From: Myoxocephalus aenaeus
Lineage: Eukaryota > Chordata > Actinopteri > Perciformes > Cottidae
Length of the DNA stretch: 64,000 nucleotides
Direction of reading: 5' to 3'
Assembly: GCA_038501785.1 (NCBI GenBank)
Contig: JBAMJR010000187.1
Span: 1 to 64,000, forward strand
Below the pieces are notes generated by a model. The model did not search any database. It was given only the letters and a program-made list of their open reading frames with translations, and was not told where the DNA came from. The position numbers were made by a program, and so were the translations under genes. Of the stretch, positions 46,761-64,000 are shown piece after piece (within the stretch, counting starts at the first letter, position 1; every line of letters begins with the position of its first letter).

Positions 46761-48022
46761 GGCTAGTGCAAGTTAACAAATGTACAGAGAGCATGTGAAG
46801 TCTCATTTGCATAAATCTGTAGATGTCGCTACATTTCTTTTAAATGGATTCCTTTGTGTTTAATTACTGAATGTTTTTTTTTCTTCTTTTCTTGTGCACG
46901 TTGAATTCTTTAAAGGCTAACTGAGAATGAAGATGAATCTATTTGGGAATTTGTGTTATTTATTTGCATAATGTGTCCATCTGACCTTTATTGCAGTGCA
47001 ATAGAAAAAAAAGCCAGGGCAAATATTTATTGTCACTGTCACTGAACAATTGGCAGGTGTGTTTCCGTGCTCTGTACCTCACATGAGCAATGAGTTGAGC
47101 CAGTTACAAATATGCTCAGGGTTCTGCATAGATATATGATTTGTAGATGCTATAGCTCGATTGCAAAATGTGCACAAGGATGTTTTTAACATGAACTGCT
47201 GCACTATTTCAGGTTTTTATATACAAGCTATACCTCTTTGATTTTATCCATCCTTTGCATGAATTTAGATGTGGTGCGTGGTCGCTATATGTTCTCCAGG
47301 GAAAAGCTGCAAATGACTATGTTTATTGGGTCATTCCTGAACACGATGCTAGCACATACAGATTAAGGCAGATGGCTCTGACCTTTCACAAAACACGTTC
47401 TACTTTTCATGTATGATTTAGGGATCTATCGCACGCACCCCTTCTACAAAACAGTGTCAATGAATATATGAGCAGTGTGTTTGTGTTCTCTCTGAGGCAG
47501 GGATCCTCCACTGACATCATCTGTAGCTGTATAATCATCCAGGCCACAGCCTCTCCTCAGGGGAGTCCAGCTGAGACCTAGCCTCTCTCTCTTTATATCT
47601 ATCTAGTTATCTCTCTCGCTCCCTGTGCATAGCTTTCTCTCTCCCTCTCTTTCAAGGTTGCCGTGTATGGCTGTGTGTGACACCAGTGATGGATGAGTTC
47701 GAACACAACCTCAGACTGGTTTTATGGCCCAGGATCTTTTGTGGTTTCAGGCTTTGTCTTTGTTCCGTGATCCCATCAGTTGGTTAAACTGGAGTGCACC
47801 CTCAGTCACTCAGACAGGGTCTACTGCAATGAAAAAAAAAGTTTCTCACATTATAAAAAAAATAAGAAATAATTAACAAAAAGATCTGCCAAGCCATCTG
47901 GGCTGAATAAATGTGTGCTGCATCACTGTGGAAACACTAGTAGTCTGCGATGCGATCAGCCATATTGAATGAAATAGCCATTTGGCAAACGCAGACACAC
48001 AGAAAGGAAGCAAATTTGCAAT

Positions 48023-48038
48023 CCCCCCCCCCCCCCCC
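48023..48038. repeat. poly-C run
   Basis: 16 consecutive C. Such a run is also a place where sequencing length errors occur. Confidence 0.9.
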
Positions 48039-51000
48039 ATTGTGCAAACAAACACTTTGGCATCTACATTGGTATCTAAAGTCATGTTTCTGGTTGTCAT
48101 ACCAAGTCTTATATTCACTGGCCTTTTGGTCAAATGGTTAAATGAAATGCTTGTCTTTCTCCACAAGCTGCTAGTCGGAAGTCTTTCATGGGAATGAATG
48201 GAGCGTCATCTTGGAACGCAGTATCCAGTTGTATTAAATACATTTATGATCTGAGCTTGTTAGCCAAAGATAGCTGCCTACAATCTTGTAGGTCTTATAT
48301 CATGAGAATGGAAAGACTCAACCATACACTCTGAGTCAACTAAATTAAGGATCTGAAGAAAGCCCAAAGCTGTTGGTGTAAATAAATATATTCAAATGTC
48401 TAACCATAACCACGATGATCCTTCCCAAACATGTTGTGGCCGAAATAACCTCCATCAAATGTACCTCGCTGATACAAAATACTGTAGTAGCACATAACCT
48501 TACTGTGTCACCTCTTGTCCTGGAAGCACAGGTTTTACTGCAATGAGGTATAGTGGTGCGAATCAAACCCGAATATGGCTTCTGTGGCATGAGCATCTTT
48601 CTACCCCAAAAATATCTCCATGTGCAAATGTCCTTCCATTGAATGATGTTGATGTGGAACGATCTGTAGTTGGTCCTGATACTGATGGTCGTTTCCCCAC
48701 TTTCTTTAATAGAGCTGGTGTTTGATATATATGTATGTCCTTTCACATGCGAACATCTGTGGATCTATTTCCCACTGGATGTCCAGGAATTTCAGGAGGC
48801 AGCTCTGGTGTGCATTTTGCAGTAGTTTTAGTTTGGCTTGTGTAGCTGGTGTGGTTGTGTTTACTGTGTCAGTATTCACTCTGAGGAGAGACAAACTGCC
48901 AAAGTAGGCAAAGTGATTTGTGGTACTTGTGGGGATGTGGCACGGTCCAGAGGAACTTTTCATCCATTTACTGTTTATGGCCAGTGCAGGTATCTTTTAT
49001 GCCTTTGGATATGCACCATGGGTGCACTACAGATATTTTTATGAATGATTGCAGATGGCTTTGATCTGTATGGTGCAGCTTCATAGAGCTACAATATGCA
49101 GCTGATGGCAACCTGATGGAGACCCTGGACCTTGGACTTGAATCTAAATAGGGAGAAAAACCTGCCATCTGTTCTTGTATGGTATTTTAAGACTGTGAGA
49201 TAGCTGCAGTAAGCGTTCAGATGGATAATGTCTGTGATGAAGATGCTAAGCAGAGTGGGTGCAATGATTCATCCTTAGTTCATTCCAGTTTCTTCCATTA
49301 AAGGTTCTAATGCATGGCCACTGCTGCTTAACAGTTGCTGATATGTTGTCGTGAAGCCAGACAATTATGAGTCAAATGTTTTGGCGAGACTACTGAAGGG
49401 TTTATGTAATGATTGATTTTATATTTCACATTTTAACTCAACACAGGCACACCTTCCAAAGGCCCTCTCTTACTAATGTTGTGCAAAGGACCATGGGAAT
49501 AACTATTGTAGGAATGTTTTTGAAGAAGCAGGCAGTTCATGTGTCAGTGTAGTCAAAAGGCAAGCGTTCTCTTCTCCTTTGTTAATGCTTTGTAAAACAG
49601 AAATAAACAAACAGGGTAAATTAACCTATACTTGTGTTCTTTTCAAAAAATGTATTTGCAGTGAGAAACAACAAGCACTTCTCTATCTGCTTGTATGTGT
49701 TAAACAATATGACTCTGTTCGGCGATATCATTAAAAACATATTTTAGAATTTACCTTTCATCTGTTACTGTGGGAGTTGGCCAGGACTTTTGCATATGAC
49801 CTCAATAACAGTATTCATACAACAATAATGTATTCTAAACATTTTATTTGTTTGATTTTGCTTGCTGTTTTCAATCTTCTTCATTGAAATAAGAAAGCCT
49901 CTTGAAAGTCAAAGCAGATATAGGTCACCATCACTGGCGCAATGGTGTAACAAATGCCATCTCCCCAGCTTATGTTTTGCATTTTTAGGTAATAGAGCAG
50001 TTTGTATGTGTGATGCTCGTGTATGAATCATTAAAGAAATTAATTGAATTGAAATGAATAAAATAAATGTAGATGGGGTCGTCTCATAACACCTTACATC
50101 AAAGTGATTAGAAGAACAAATAGGCTAAAAAAAAACCTTGGATGAATATATTGTTTGATACATATTATCATAGTACACTCTCCTCAGTGTTATTTTCACA
50201 GTGAAATGTTAACCTGTACTGTCACAGAATTTTGACTTTTGAAGTGAAAATAACAGTAGAGTGTATTCGGGATGTTTTTGCTCCAAAAATATAAGACAGA
50301 AGATATGAATTGCACTTTATTCAGACATTCAGACTGGAGTTCTGTAACGTGTACTTCACTGTGTGTATGTTTTCAGATAATTGTAAGCAGAAGACCCCTG
50401 AAATAGAATTATTCAAATATTGTAAAGTGTATATTAAATAGTCTATCATGGATTAATGTTGTTTTGATACAATTATTAAACCTGCTGTGTGGAAAGTGTT
50501 CATGTTGTTTAGTATGGCAATCAGAGTTAAGCCTAGACTCTTAATTTAGAAGCTAAAAACCAAAAGAAAATCAGGATATATTAATATGGGTTGTATTTAT
50601 TTCAATTCATATTCATAAATACATATAATGACTGTCATATCAAACTGTTTAAAAGACAGAAAACCAGGCATTGGCTTATGGATCAACTGTGACATCACCA
50701 AACATCTTTCAGCAACATATACTGTGTTTGTCATTTTGTAGTTTTTTGTTTGTGCATAGGGAAACCAAATACAATATTATATTTTTCTAATTGGAGAGCT
50801 AACTAACTGTAATAGACTAAACAGGTGTTCCTTTATCATGTCTATCCCCCTGGAGGTTTATATAGTAGTCTGTGTATCTTGTTGCTGCTGCTGTTGTGTT
50901 ATGATGCTTCCTCGGTCTCTGGATCTTCTAATTCCGCCATAATAACCGAGTGTAATCTTTGAGTGCTCAGCAGAGTCTGTCAGAGCACTTCCACGTGCAC

Positions 51001-51102
51001 GTCCACTGGCTTCCTATGTGCTGTCTGCATGTTTACAAGGAGTCATTTTAATGTCACTCTTAAGGGATATAAACCCTTAAATAATGTATTATCCCCACTA
51101 CT

Positions 51103-51136
51103 ACCACTACTACTCTTTCTACTACTACTACTACTA
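51103..51136. repeat. (ACT)n run, interrupted
   Basis: Two short ACT/CTA blocks separated by CTTT. Confidence 0.75.
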
Positions 51137-51352
51137 AATACAGCTCAGATTGCTTGACAGTAGTCAAATTATTCTTGAAATAATGACACTGAGAAAAATA
51201 ATAATTGTGCTGTTTGTTTGGTTAACACATTGAGATTCAGAACTATAATGATCTTTGAAGGCCAAATTAACTTATAGCTGCTTGCTAATGTGTCTTATAC
51301 TGTGGCTGGACAATAATGTATTGTATACAAGAGAGAGAGACAACAGGGGAGG

Positions 51353-51372
51353 AGGAGGAGGAGGAGGAGGAG
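51353..51372. repeat. (GGA)n run
   Basis: About seven GGA units. Confidence 0.8.
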
Positions 51373-52249
51373 CGCAGTGCTGCTGAGGCGAGGTTCAGTG
51401 AGGACACTGTGAGGATGTAGAGTCAAATGACATGCACGTTTTATCTAGGAAGCAACACAAATCCTTTACATAACATTGTCAATGAACCTTTACAGATATT
51501 GTGTTAAACTACCTACCAAACTCACAATTGATTTAAATCATGCAGTTGGGAGGTTTTGAGTAGGAATGTCCCTACTAGACTTACTACATTGTATACTGTG
51601 TTTGTTCTCAGAAAAGAGAGGATTGTAATTCTACGTTGGCTGTAAAAAGCCTTTAAGCTGAAAGCTATATTAAGAGGAAGTGCAATACCTTTTATGTTGA
51701 AATTCGGCCTAATTGAGTGCAATAATGAAATAATGGCTCTCTGACTGCACATCTAACTCCTCTGCAGGACTTCCTGGCATACAACGTTTTGGGATCTTAT
51801 TAACTACAGGGCTGACAAATCATATACAGATAAGTTAGTACATTCTGTCATTCAATTTGATTTTATCCTGGATTTTTTTGTCAATCTAAGTAATTCAAGC
51901 TTTTATTTTGTAGTTATATGATCATTTGTTGTTCTTGGTATCAGATGTTTTTTATTCATCTTTTTCTTTTTCTCATCCTCTATCTTTTCTCACTCCACCT
52001 CTTCCCATTTGCTATTCCCTCCTAAATCCCCTCCTGTCTGCATCTCAGTTATACCCCCCAGCTCTTTTCCCACTGCCCTGCATCTCTTATACATCCCCCA
52101 CACCTCTCCCCCTTATCCATTTCTCCAACATTCTGTCTTTTCCCCTCTTTCTGACCCCCCATACGTCCACCCCCTACTCACCCCCTCTCCTCCCCGCAGC
52201 TCATGTTGGTAACATATCTGCAGACAGCAGGAGCAGAGGCACGCCTGAC

Positions 52250-52387
52250 TCTCTCTCTCTCCCTCTCTCTCCCTCTCTCTCCCTCTCTCTCAGACATCCC
52301 ACCCATGTGATCTCACAGGCTGCCTCTGCTTTGCTCCAGTCTGGCTTCTGCCTTTCAGTCGGCTGCAGCTAATGAGCCTTTGTGTGG

Positions 52388-52440
<53 letters not shown>
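52250..52440. repeat. CT-rich array and complementary (GA)n array
   Basis: 52250-52292 holds CTCTCTCTCC-type units. 52389-52435 holds about 24 GA units ending in a G run. They are complementary across a spacer of about 96 bp. Confidence 0.9.
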
Positions 52441-55318
52441 TGGGAGGGGGGACCCAGTGACAGGGAGTTAAAGTAAGAAAGACTGTTCTCTTGCAACAAA
52501 AAAGCATATGGTACCGACAGTGCAGTCAGAGCTGGAAATTTACAAGTCTCTCTCACACTCCTGCACCCTTTTTTCTTATGCCTGTGGAGCTCAGGGGTCG
52601 CTGCAAATCAGTGGACTGAAACAAAAGGGGAACTTCTTCACTCATCATGTTTACATTTTTTGAATAGCCACATTTATGATTGTGTGGCTGAGCTGCTGTG
52701 AGAAGAGGTGCAAGGAGTCTCAGTCTGCCAGTGAATACAGGTCAGTTGTTCCTGTAAGGGCCGGCACACACAGAAGAAGTGCAATCTGGTCATCGAAGGA
52801 CTGATGTGTCATGACTTGCACCAGATGCCATAGGCTTGTTAGCATCACTTGGGATGAGTGTTTTGAGCCTTGAGTTGTCACATCGGTTTTATCAGGACTG
52901 TGGGAAAATTGTGAATGACGAGGGGGAAAATAAAATGTATTTAGATTGCAAGTGTGCTACAGTGCCGAGAGTGCTGTTGATTAAGGACAGGAGTTGGTTT
53001 CCACAGTTGATGTGTGTGCACAGACAGGCAAACACAGGGAGGGGCTTTCCAAGCTGGTTTTTGCTGCATTATTTTCTCTGGGATTTTCTCCCCTGTATAA
53101 TAGTGTGTGCGGCCCAGCAATGATTGGTGGTAAGGCAACAGAGAAGACAAAGAAAGAGCCGTTAGATAGGAGAAACAATCTCTGGTTTTTATTTAGCCTT
53201 GATGAGAAAAGGGGTTCAGCTCTCTGGTTTATGATGTCATGCCCATCCAGTGTCAACATTTTAACTCTGATTTCATGCAGTCATAACAGAATGCCAATTA
53301 ATGAGTAATGTGTTAATGTGAGAAAGTAACTATAATTAATATAAAGACATGATTTGCTTAAATAACATTGGCGATTTAGTGAAGAACCCTTATACTCACT
53401 ATGTAGCACTGGAAACACTGTCATATGGGAAAGCACTTGTGAGGGTACATAAGAATCTCCATGGAAACCACTTTTGATATCAAAGCCTAGTGCAGCATCA
53501 GCTGAGGGGCTAAGCATATAAATAGGTTTCCAACAATGGTATTTAATTAGAACCCTTGCTAGGAAATGGAATAAAATTAAAATTTTGGTGGAAATCTTGG
53601 TTTCATTTGTTCATTTGTTGGTTTGCCAATACATTAGTTTCTTCACTGTTTCGATGTAAAATTAGCAGCTTCAACGTTTTAAATCTGACAAGACTAATTT
53701 AATATATTTCAGTGTTAGTTAATTAGTTAATGCCATGATGTCGCTCAGGAGAGAAAGTAGATTGGTTGTTTCCTGCCAGTCAGTTCAGTTATTGGCTTTA
53801 GGGAGTCAAACATTAATTCCAGCTCAAGATGCAGCCTCTTATAGATTTTGCTTCCAAATTAATATCAGTTCTTTCTGAAAGGAAATATTTTCAGTGAGGG
53901 TACCCTGACTGGCTGCTCTGTCCTCCACTTTCTCCCAGATGGAGGATGCCTCACATTCCACAGTTGAAGGTAGAATTATTTACTCTGGAGGTTCTCCAAA
54001 TGCTGGCGGTGCCATGTTACTGCGCTGAACAAGCACAGCCTCCTGGGAACAATGACCCTCTTGCTGGCAGTGCTAGTCCTCTCCGGGTTGCACCTCTTTC
54101 TCTCAGGCAGCATTTGCATCTGTAATGACTCGATAGCAGCGCCCAGATGAAACACTGAGTCTGTCTGTGAATGGAACTCCCCCACAAGCTGCTCTGGCAG
54201 ATAGACAGAGTGCTGGTTGAAGATGTATGCTGCATTTACTGATTCCAGCTTCCAAGAGCGACAGCAGCGAGGGGAAAGCTGCCAGTCATAGCAATCCTTG
54301 CTGTGCTACAGCAGCACTGTTGTGTTATTGGGTTTATTTTCAAATGTGAGATGACGTTCCAGCTGCTGCTATTAAAAAAAAGGAACAAAGGACTCTTTAA
54401 CTAAATACATTAAAGGACTGCAATTTCAGCATTGTCTCATATTATGAATAGGGATTAAATGCGTCCTGCAATATTACAGACGTTAGGGAAAAAGCAGTTA
54501 TCAAAATAATATATTTGTTGACAGTTACAATGCAGAAATTTCAGTGTAATTGAGATTAGTTTTAGTGTAGTTGACCGATGAGCTTGGTCTAATTGCATCA
54601 TCAGTCAGAGGGAACATTGGCCCTTCTCAATTAACATTGAAGGAGTTTGTAACACTTCTGTTTCAACAGCCTCTATATGAAGTGCTGCCAAAATTATTTA
54701 GATGCACCTAAACAGCCATACAAAGATATTTTTAATCATAGTTTTTTTCAGAAACTGGGCATAGCAGTGCAGTCCCTGATTTAAGAGATACCATTACAGA
54801 TACATATATTATCATGGCACTATTTAGCACTGAGAGGTCTGTAGCAGGGATGATATCTTTTGGTCCAATTTTGCTATTCATATTTTGTCATTCTTGACTT
54901 TGTTGCTGATTATAAAGCAAATGAGAGCCAGTCACAGTACAGTTTTTTTTCTTCTGATCTGCGGTGACTGTAGCTGCATTCACCTGAGGCCTTTTCCTTT
55001 CAGTAGGAAGTGTTTGACCTAACAGAAGCTCATTACAGATGTCACTCAAACAAAACTGTCCTGTCAACAAAAGCTTCACCAATCCCTCCTCTAGCGCTGC
55101 ATGATGTGTGATAAAAGTACACAGCACTTTGTGTTGTGCAGATTGTTACCACACTTCAATACACAATGCACATCAGCAAGTGCACATCGGCATGTGTATG
55201 CACCTGTACAAATGCATATAAACATCACACTAATACTACAGATGCATGTTGGAATTTGTTGCATTGGTTTTTAGAAAAAGCTGCAGATGTTTAGTTTTTT
55301 GTAAGATGCAGTGAAGCA

Positions 55319-55326
55319 TTTATTAA

Positions 55327-55372
<46 letters not shown>

Positions 55373-55640
55373 AATAATAATAATCACTTTATTTATATAG
55401 TGCTCTACAGAGAAGCAAAGTATAGTTATGCATAACTTAAATACCAGTAAACAAAAAAAGGACCATACCATAAAGGCAATGAATACATCAAAATCAAACA
55501 AATACAAAAAGAGCAAATAGAATCGAAAACAAACAAATAAATAAATAAAATAAACAAACAAACAAAAACAGGGGAACAAAATAACTGCATAAAAAAATCA
55601 TAGACGGACATAAAAGGACGACACTTAAAAGCACGACGAT
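55319..55640. repeat. ATT/AAT microsatellite plus adjoining interspersed repeat fragment
   Basis: About 15 ATT units switch to AATAAT near 55369, then CACTTTATTTATATAGTGCTC, a phrase frequent in a teleost repeat tail, then A-rich sequence with repeated AAACAAACAAAT. Confidence 0.5.
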
Positions 55641-56026
55641 CACTTAAAAGCAATTCTATAAAAATGGGTTATTGATTCTGCAAGCCTTATCTCCTCCGGT
55701 AGGTCGTTCCTAAATACATTTTAAGCCTGTGGAAATTTATTTAATTTTATAGTATTAGCAATTAAATGCACATAGTCACTTAATATTATACGTAATACTG
55801 TATATCATACATATATATTGTACATAATTTCACTGTGATCGGTAGCAGTGCAAGTCCAGTATCTTTTTTTCTCCAGCCTCTCAATCAAAGACAGTGGAAT
55901 GAACTTCCTGTACGGCAGACGTGGTCTGTAATTAGCAGCTTTCTCCTTCCATCCCAGCTCCTTTGTGCCAAGGTGATAATTTGCCTATAGGGAACGCCTG
56001 GGAGCTGGGACAGTGGCAGAAGAGGT

Positions 56027-56030
<4 letters not shown>

Positions 56031-56090
<60 letters not shown>
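56031..56090. repeat. (GT)n microsatellite upstream of csrnp3 coding exon 1
   Basis: 30 GT units on the sense strand, ending about 120 nt before the splice acceptor. Confidence 0.97.
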
Positions 56091-56091
<1 letters not shown>

Positions 56092-56227
56092 AGAGAGAGG
56101 AGGAAGGGGGAGTCAGGGTCTCATTGCTAATTGAGTGTGTTGAGGATTACGAAGGCCCTAAACTGGATATTAAATAATGCGTGGCCCCTCTGCTGTCTTT
56201 CGGTTTCAGGTGCAGATGCGGCGGACC

Positions 56228-60741
<4,514 letters not shown>

Positions 60742-62660
60742 TGGGCCTCACCTTTTGAAGTGTTCTTTCATCCTCATGTCTTCACTTGAGTCTGACCAAG
60801 TGGTATTTTAAGGGAGCATAATCATGGCCTTTTTTTTTTTTTGCATTATCTGACCTGAGCAATTTACAGCACCGGAGAACATTTTCATCTGTATCTATAA
60901 AGCCATAGGGTCATGATGGAAATGTTTTAATTATTATCCTCCACTACAGCGTGTGCTGAACTGTAAGATGGAACAGATAATTTTTTCAACATCAGTTATG
61001 TCATGCTGTGCAATGTATCTTGTAATTCCAGATATGAAGTTCTAGTTTTAAGCAGATATTGTACTGTAGATGGAGATTATCTATGTCTACTGTATGTGTC
61101 AGATGTGCAAAAAGGTTTATTGTCAGTTTATTTATTGTTTCTGAATTATGTGTAAACTTACATATTGTAAATGTTTTGATAACAATATGCATGCTGTTTC
61201 GGGAATCTCAGTGACATTTAGGAAAAAATAATTGCCATTGTTTTATATACATATTTGTTGTGTACATAATGCACATTTATCTTCTTCTTTTTGTCACTAT
61301 TATATGCTTTTCTATGGTTTCGAAAAGCATGAAAAAGCCTGAATTCTTATTTGTTCGTATGGAATACAATATCAAAAGCATAAAATGTCAAGAAATCAAT
61401 TCCCAGCATTTTGGACTTATGTGTATGATCCAGTGGCATGCAGTTGATTTGAACTCATGAATACTTGAACGGTGGAAAAATATGGCCCCTCACTTGTTTT
61501 ATGTCTCCACTGCTCACTCTTAGAATACCATGGTTTGCAGGTGCCACTACAAATATAGATGAATTATTTGAACCATTTCGTTGATACAAGGATATTAATA
61601 AAGTAGCACTTTGACATATCTCCAAAAGTATGAGAAGCTTTTAGAGAAGATCCTCAATGAAGTGAAATGAGATTTCTTTTAATTGACTGCCATGGCACTT
61701 GTTATTGTACTTAAAGCACCATTAGTTTAATAGAAAATATGCCACAGCTTTGCTAATTGTATATGGGGGAAGCAAATGTTCAAGGTTGACAATCAAAGCT
61801 CATTATTAAACATGATTCATATCAGTAATTAACAGCTACACAATGACTCCGGATTCCCATGAGCCATTGATTAGGATTTAACAGCCAGATTGAAGAAAAG
61901 TGTTTACCAAAAATCGGTGAAAAACCTTTTAAGAGATCTTTTTCTAGAGTCACTGACAAAAAGGAAATTGGGGTGACCGATCAACAACTGGGGGTCTGCA
62001 ATAATTTAGCGAATAGAGCTACTGTAATATGTTGCTGAAGTTCTTTACCTTGAGCTCTCTGTTCCTGCATGCATACAGATATTTGTCCCTCTTCCAAGCT
62101 TGCAAATATCTGCTCATATTTTATAATCAGAAAAGTCAGTAGCAGAGTGTTGGTGGTTCTGTGTGACTGTCGAGTAGCTGGGACCTCTCATGCTAACTCG
62201 TGGTACAAAAGAAGTGTACAGACTGCTTTCAGGCAATCAGTGGCATCAACATAGCCTCTAGTACCGATCAATTGTGCCAAAGCATACAGTGTGAGAAGGC
62301 TAGATACAATAACCCTGCATCCAGCTAAGAATCTTGTGTTGGCTTTTAGTTTTCCAGTATTTATTATGAACGATATATTGAAATGTGTATTTATTGTGGT
62401 TTACTATAAAGTCTGTATTGAGTAAATTGCTTCACTATCTCGAAATTGTCTTTTGTTTAATGCTGGTTGTGAGTTGTAAAGCTTCATGTGCCTAATTTAT
62501 TTATTTATATTTCTTATTCTGTAAAATGCAAACATTTGCACAAAAATGGTACCATTTTTTTCAATGTGTTTGTTTTTCCAACTGTAGATAGAGCAAACCT
62601 AATGTTCTGTTGTTTAATTTTTAACATGGTTTGGAAATAAATTTGATTCAAATTGCTAGC
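60742..62660 (+). other. csrnp3: csrnp3 3' UTR
   Basis: AT-rich non-coding sequence after the stop. AATAAA at 61597-61602 and a second at 62636-62641 (GGAAATAAATTTG) offer a short and a long 3' UTR of roughly 0.9 and 1.9 kb. Several ATTTA and TGTA(A/T)AT-like motifs suggest mRNA-stability control, as expected for an early-response transcription factor family. That regulatory role is inference. Confidence 0.6.
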
Positions 62661-62694
62661 CAACATTGTACAGTTCAGTCATTTCTTAGTTCAA

Positions 62695-62709
62695 GGCGCC
62701 CTCTGCAGG
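62695..62709 (-). promoter_or_regulatory. CTCF-like site
   Basis: The minus strand reads CCTGCAGAGGGCGCC, close to the core of the vertebrate CTCF motif (x-CAG-x-AGGGGGC-type). It lies about 50 bp after the csrnp3 distal polyadenylation signal. It is a motif match only. Confidence 0.35.
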
Positions 62710-62757
62710 TCACAGGGAGAAATGAGACAAAGTGGCCCTCAGTACTACCGAACTTAA

Positions 62758-62763
62758 TTTATT
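62758..62763 (-). terminator. minus-strand polyadenylation signal of a possible convergent gene
   Basis: TTTATT on the plus strand is AATAAA on the minus strand. In human, GALNT3 is convergent with CSRNP3, so the sequence to the right could be the 3' UTR of that orthologue. No coding exon of it is within the window. Confidence 0.25.
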
Positions 62764-62825
62764 GACCTAAAAATAAGACCTCTTAATACCATGATAAAAA
62801 TAGACACTTTCCAACTCAAGCATAT

Positions 62826-62843
62826 ACACACACACACACACAC
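62826..62843. repeat. short (CA)n
   Basis: About nine CA units; an A-run follows at 62861. Confidence 0.85.
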
Positions 62844-63323
62844 GCTTGATCTCAAACTTAAAAAAAAAAAAAAAGGTATTTACACTGATCCCCAGCCATG
62901 TGAACACTAGTGCCTGCACCAGAGATTCATTAGTGGACTCCAGTTTAGATGTAGAGTTTCAGACCTTTGATCTACATATATAATTCCTTCGGTGCATTCA
63001 TTTCACATTAAAAGTTCTCCTTTGATGAACACCAAAGAATACAATTTGAAATAATACAGACAAACAATACCACTATTTAAAAGAGAATGATTCATAATTG
63101 AAAAATCATGTATGTTGTTAGTAACGCACTGACTGTAGGTCAAATAAAAATGCATTTCAATCATCAACAATAACCTATATTTCACTTTTGTTATGAGCGC
63201 TTGAAATAAACACCTGAAATACAAACTATTTGTATGTAATTTGTGCTTAAGGGCCAGCTCACTCTCTCATAATGAAAGGCCAAACTGGTATTCAAATGAT
63301 CATTCGTCATATCTATATGATCC

Positions 63324-63679
63324 GTTGCCAGTTTATCAGGTACACCTTGATAAAACTACTGCAGTCCAATGAAAGTCCTGCAGTAAATTATCCCTTATAA
63401 TTCTCCCTTACAATGCTCAGTTCTTGGTTGAAATTGTTTTACAGAAGTGTTGATTAAACTTCATGATACTTTTGGTGCTGTTCTATTGTATTTGGGTTGT
63501 ACTGAGGTGCATTTTTTTTTTTTACTCTTGCCCTAATGATATCAATGTGTTGGGCATATTAGAATCACCTCAAACATTTTTAACAGAACCACATTATAAC
63601 CTTTGTTAAAGGCGGATTAACAACAGGATTGTATTAGACAGCATTAGTTAACGCTAAGTGGACCGAATAAACTGGTAAC
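63324..63679. mobile_element. short inverted-repeat interspersed element
   Basis: Starts GTTGCCAGTTTATCAGG and ends with the complement of GTTACCAGTTTATTCGG (14 of 17 match). The interior phrases TCAGGTACACC, AGAAGTGTTGATTAAAC and ATGATACTTTTGGTGCTG are those of an abundant teleost MITE-like repeat. About 356 bp, non-coding. Confidence 0.7.
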
Positions 63680-64000
63680 AAGTGTATAGACATTATAAGA
63701 TCCTGCAAAGGTTTCCAGATCTCATCAAATTGAATCATAGTGTATTGACTCCAAACATGATTTGAAGACTCTTTCGATCACAAATACTGTAGAAACTTCT
63801 GTTCTACATCAACTGAAAGCTGCAACAATCCTCCCACACCACCACCCCTCCCTCCACCACTCCACCACTCCACCCACCCAGAATAAAATTACATTTCAGG
63901 CACTGGATGGTTGTAAATATGAGGTTTTGCATTATTTAAAAGTTATTTGGAAGGAAAAAAAAGGGGACAATGCACCCCATATTTCCTTTCCAGTCTCTTT

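Larger units (their letters stand above)
44100..56009. other. probable long first intron of csrnp3
   Basis: Apart from the repeats and candidate elements listed, no coding exon was recognised. The tract 51955-52200 is strongly pyrimidine-rich on the plus strand. Confidence 0.45.

Noticed and set aside
51926..52372. 148-codon Pro/Ser/Leu-rich plus-strand ORF
   Set aside because: A by-product of the pyrimidine tract and CT repeats, not a protein.

Overview
This is nuclear DNA from a ray-finned (teleost) fish. The coding exons are separated by GT-AG introns. Long CA/GT, CT/GA and ATT microsatellites are frequent, and several interspersed repeats have the look of families common in percomorph-like fish genomes. 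The species cannot be named from the sequence. No prokaryotic features, rRNA, tRNA or CRISPR structures were seen.

Two protein-coding genes can be supported. On the minus strand, 7.9-21.3 kb (possibly reaching 21.8 kb), lies xirp2 (Xin actin-binding repeat protein 2, a striated-muscle and stereocilia actin-binding protein). A single 9,478-nt exon carries about 30 Xin repeats plus a second array of about 17 degenerate repeats. Four small upstream exons and two downstream LIM-domain exons complete the model. The giant exon is 3n+1 long, so skipping it joins the small 5' exons in frame to a complete LIM domain. Including it shifts the next exon by one frame and stops 30 codons later. That exon is therefore dual-coding, and this is the most interesting system in the window.

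On the plus strand, 56.2-60.7 kb, lies csrnp3 (cysteine/serine-rich nuclear protein 3, a transcription factor). It has four coding exons totalling 606 codons, and a 3' UTR probably reaching about 62.66 kb. A CpG-rich segment with a strong donor at 41.0-41.37 kb is the best candidate for its non-coding first exon.

Layout: 0-5 kb, gene-free with a LINE relic; 5.1-5.75 kb, CpG-rich candidate promoter/first exon on the minus strand (possibly b3galt1, by synteny); 5.8-7.87 kb, probable xirp2 3' UTR and spacer; 7.87-21.8 kb, xirp2; 21.8-22.5 kb, an inverted-repeat element; 22.5-41 kb, intergenic with scattered repeats; 41-56 kb, probable first intron of csrnp3; 56.2-62.66 kb, csrnp3; 62.7-64 kb, a possible 3' end of a convergent gene and another inverted-repeat element.

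The two genes are divergently oriented with no recognisable gene between them. In human 2q24 their orthologues are separated by GALNT3, TTC21B and a sodium-channel cluster, whereas the paralogues CSRNP1 and XIRP1 lie close together on 3p22. The fish arrangement here resembles the latter.
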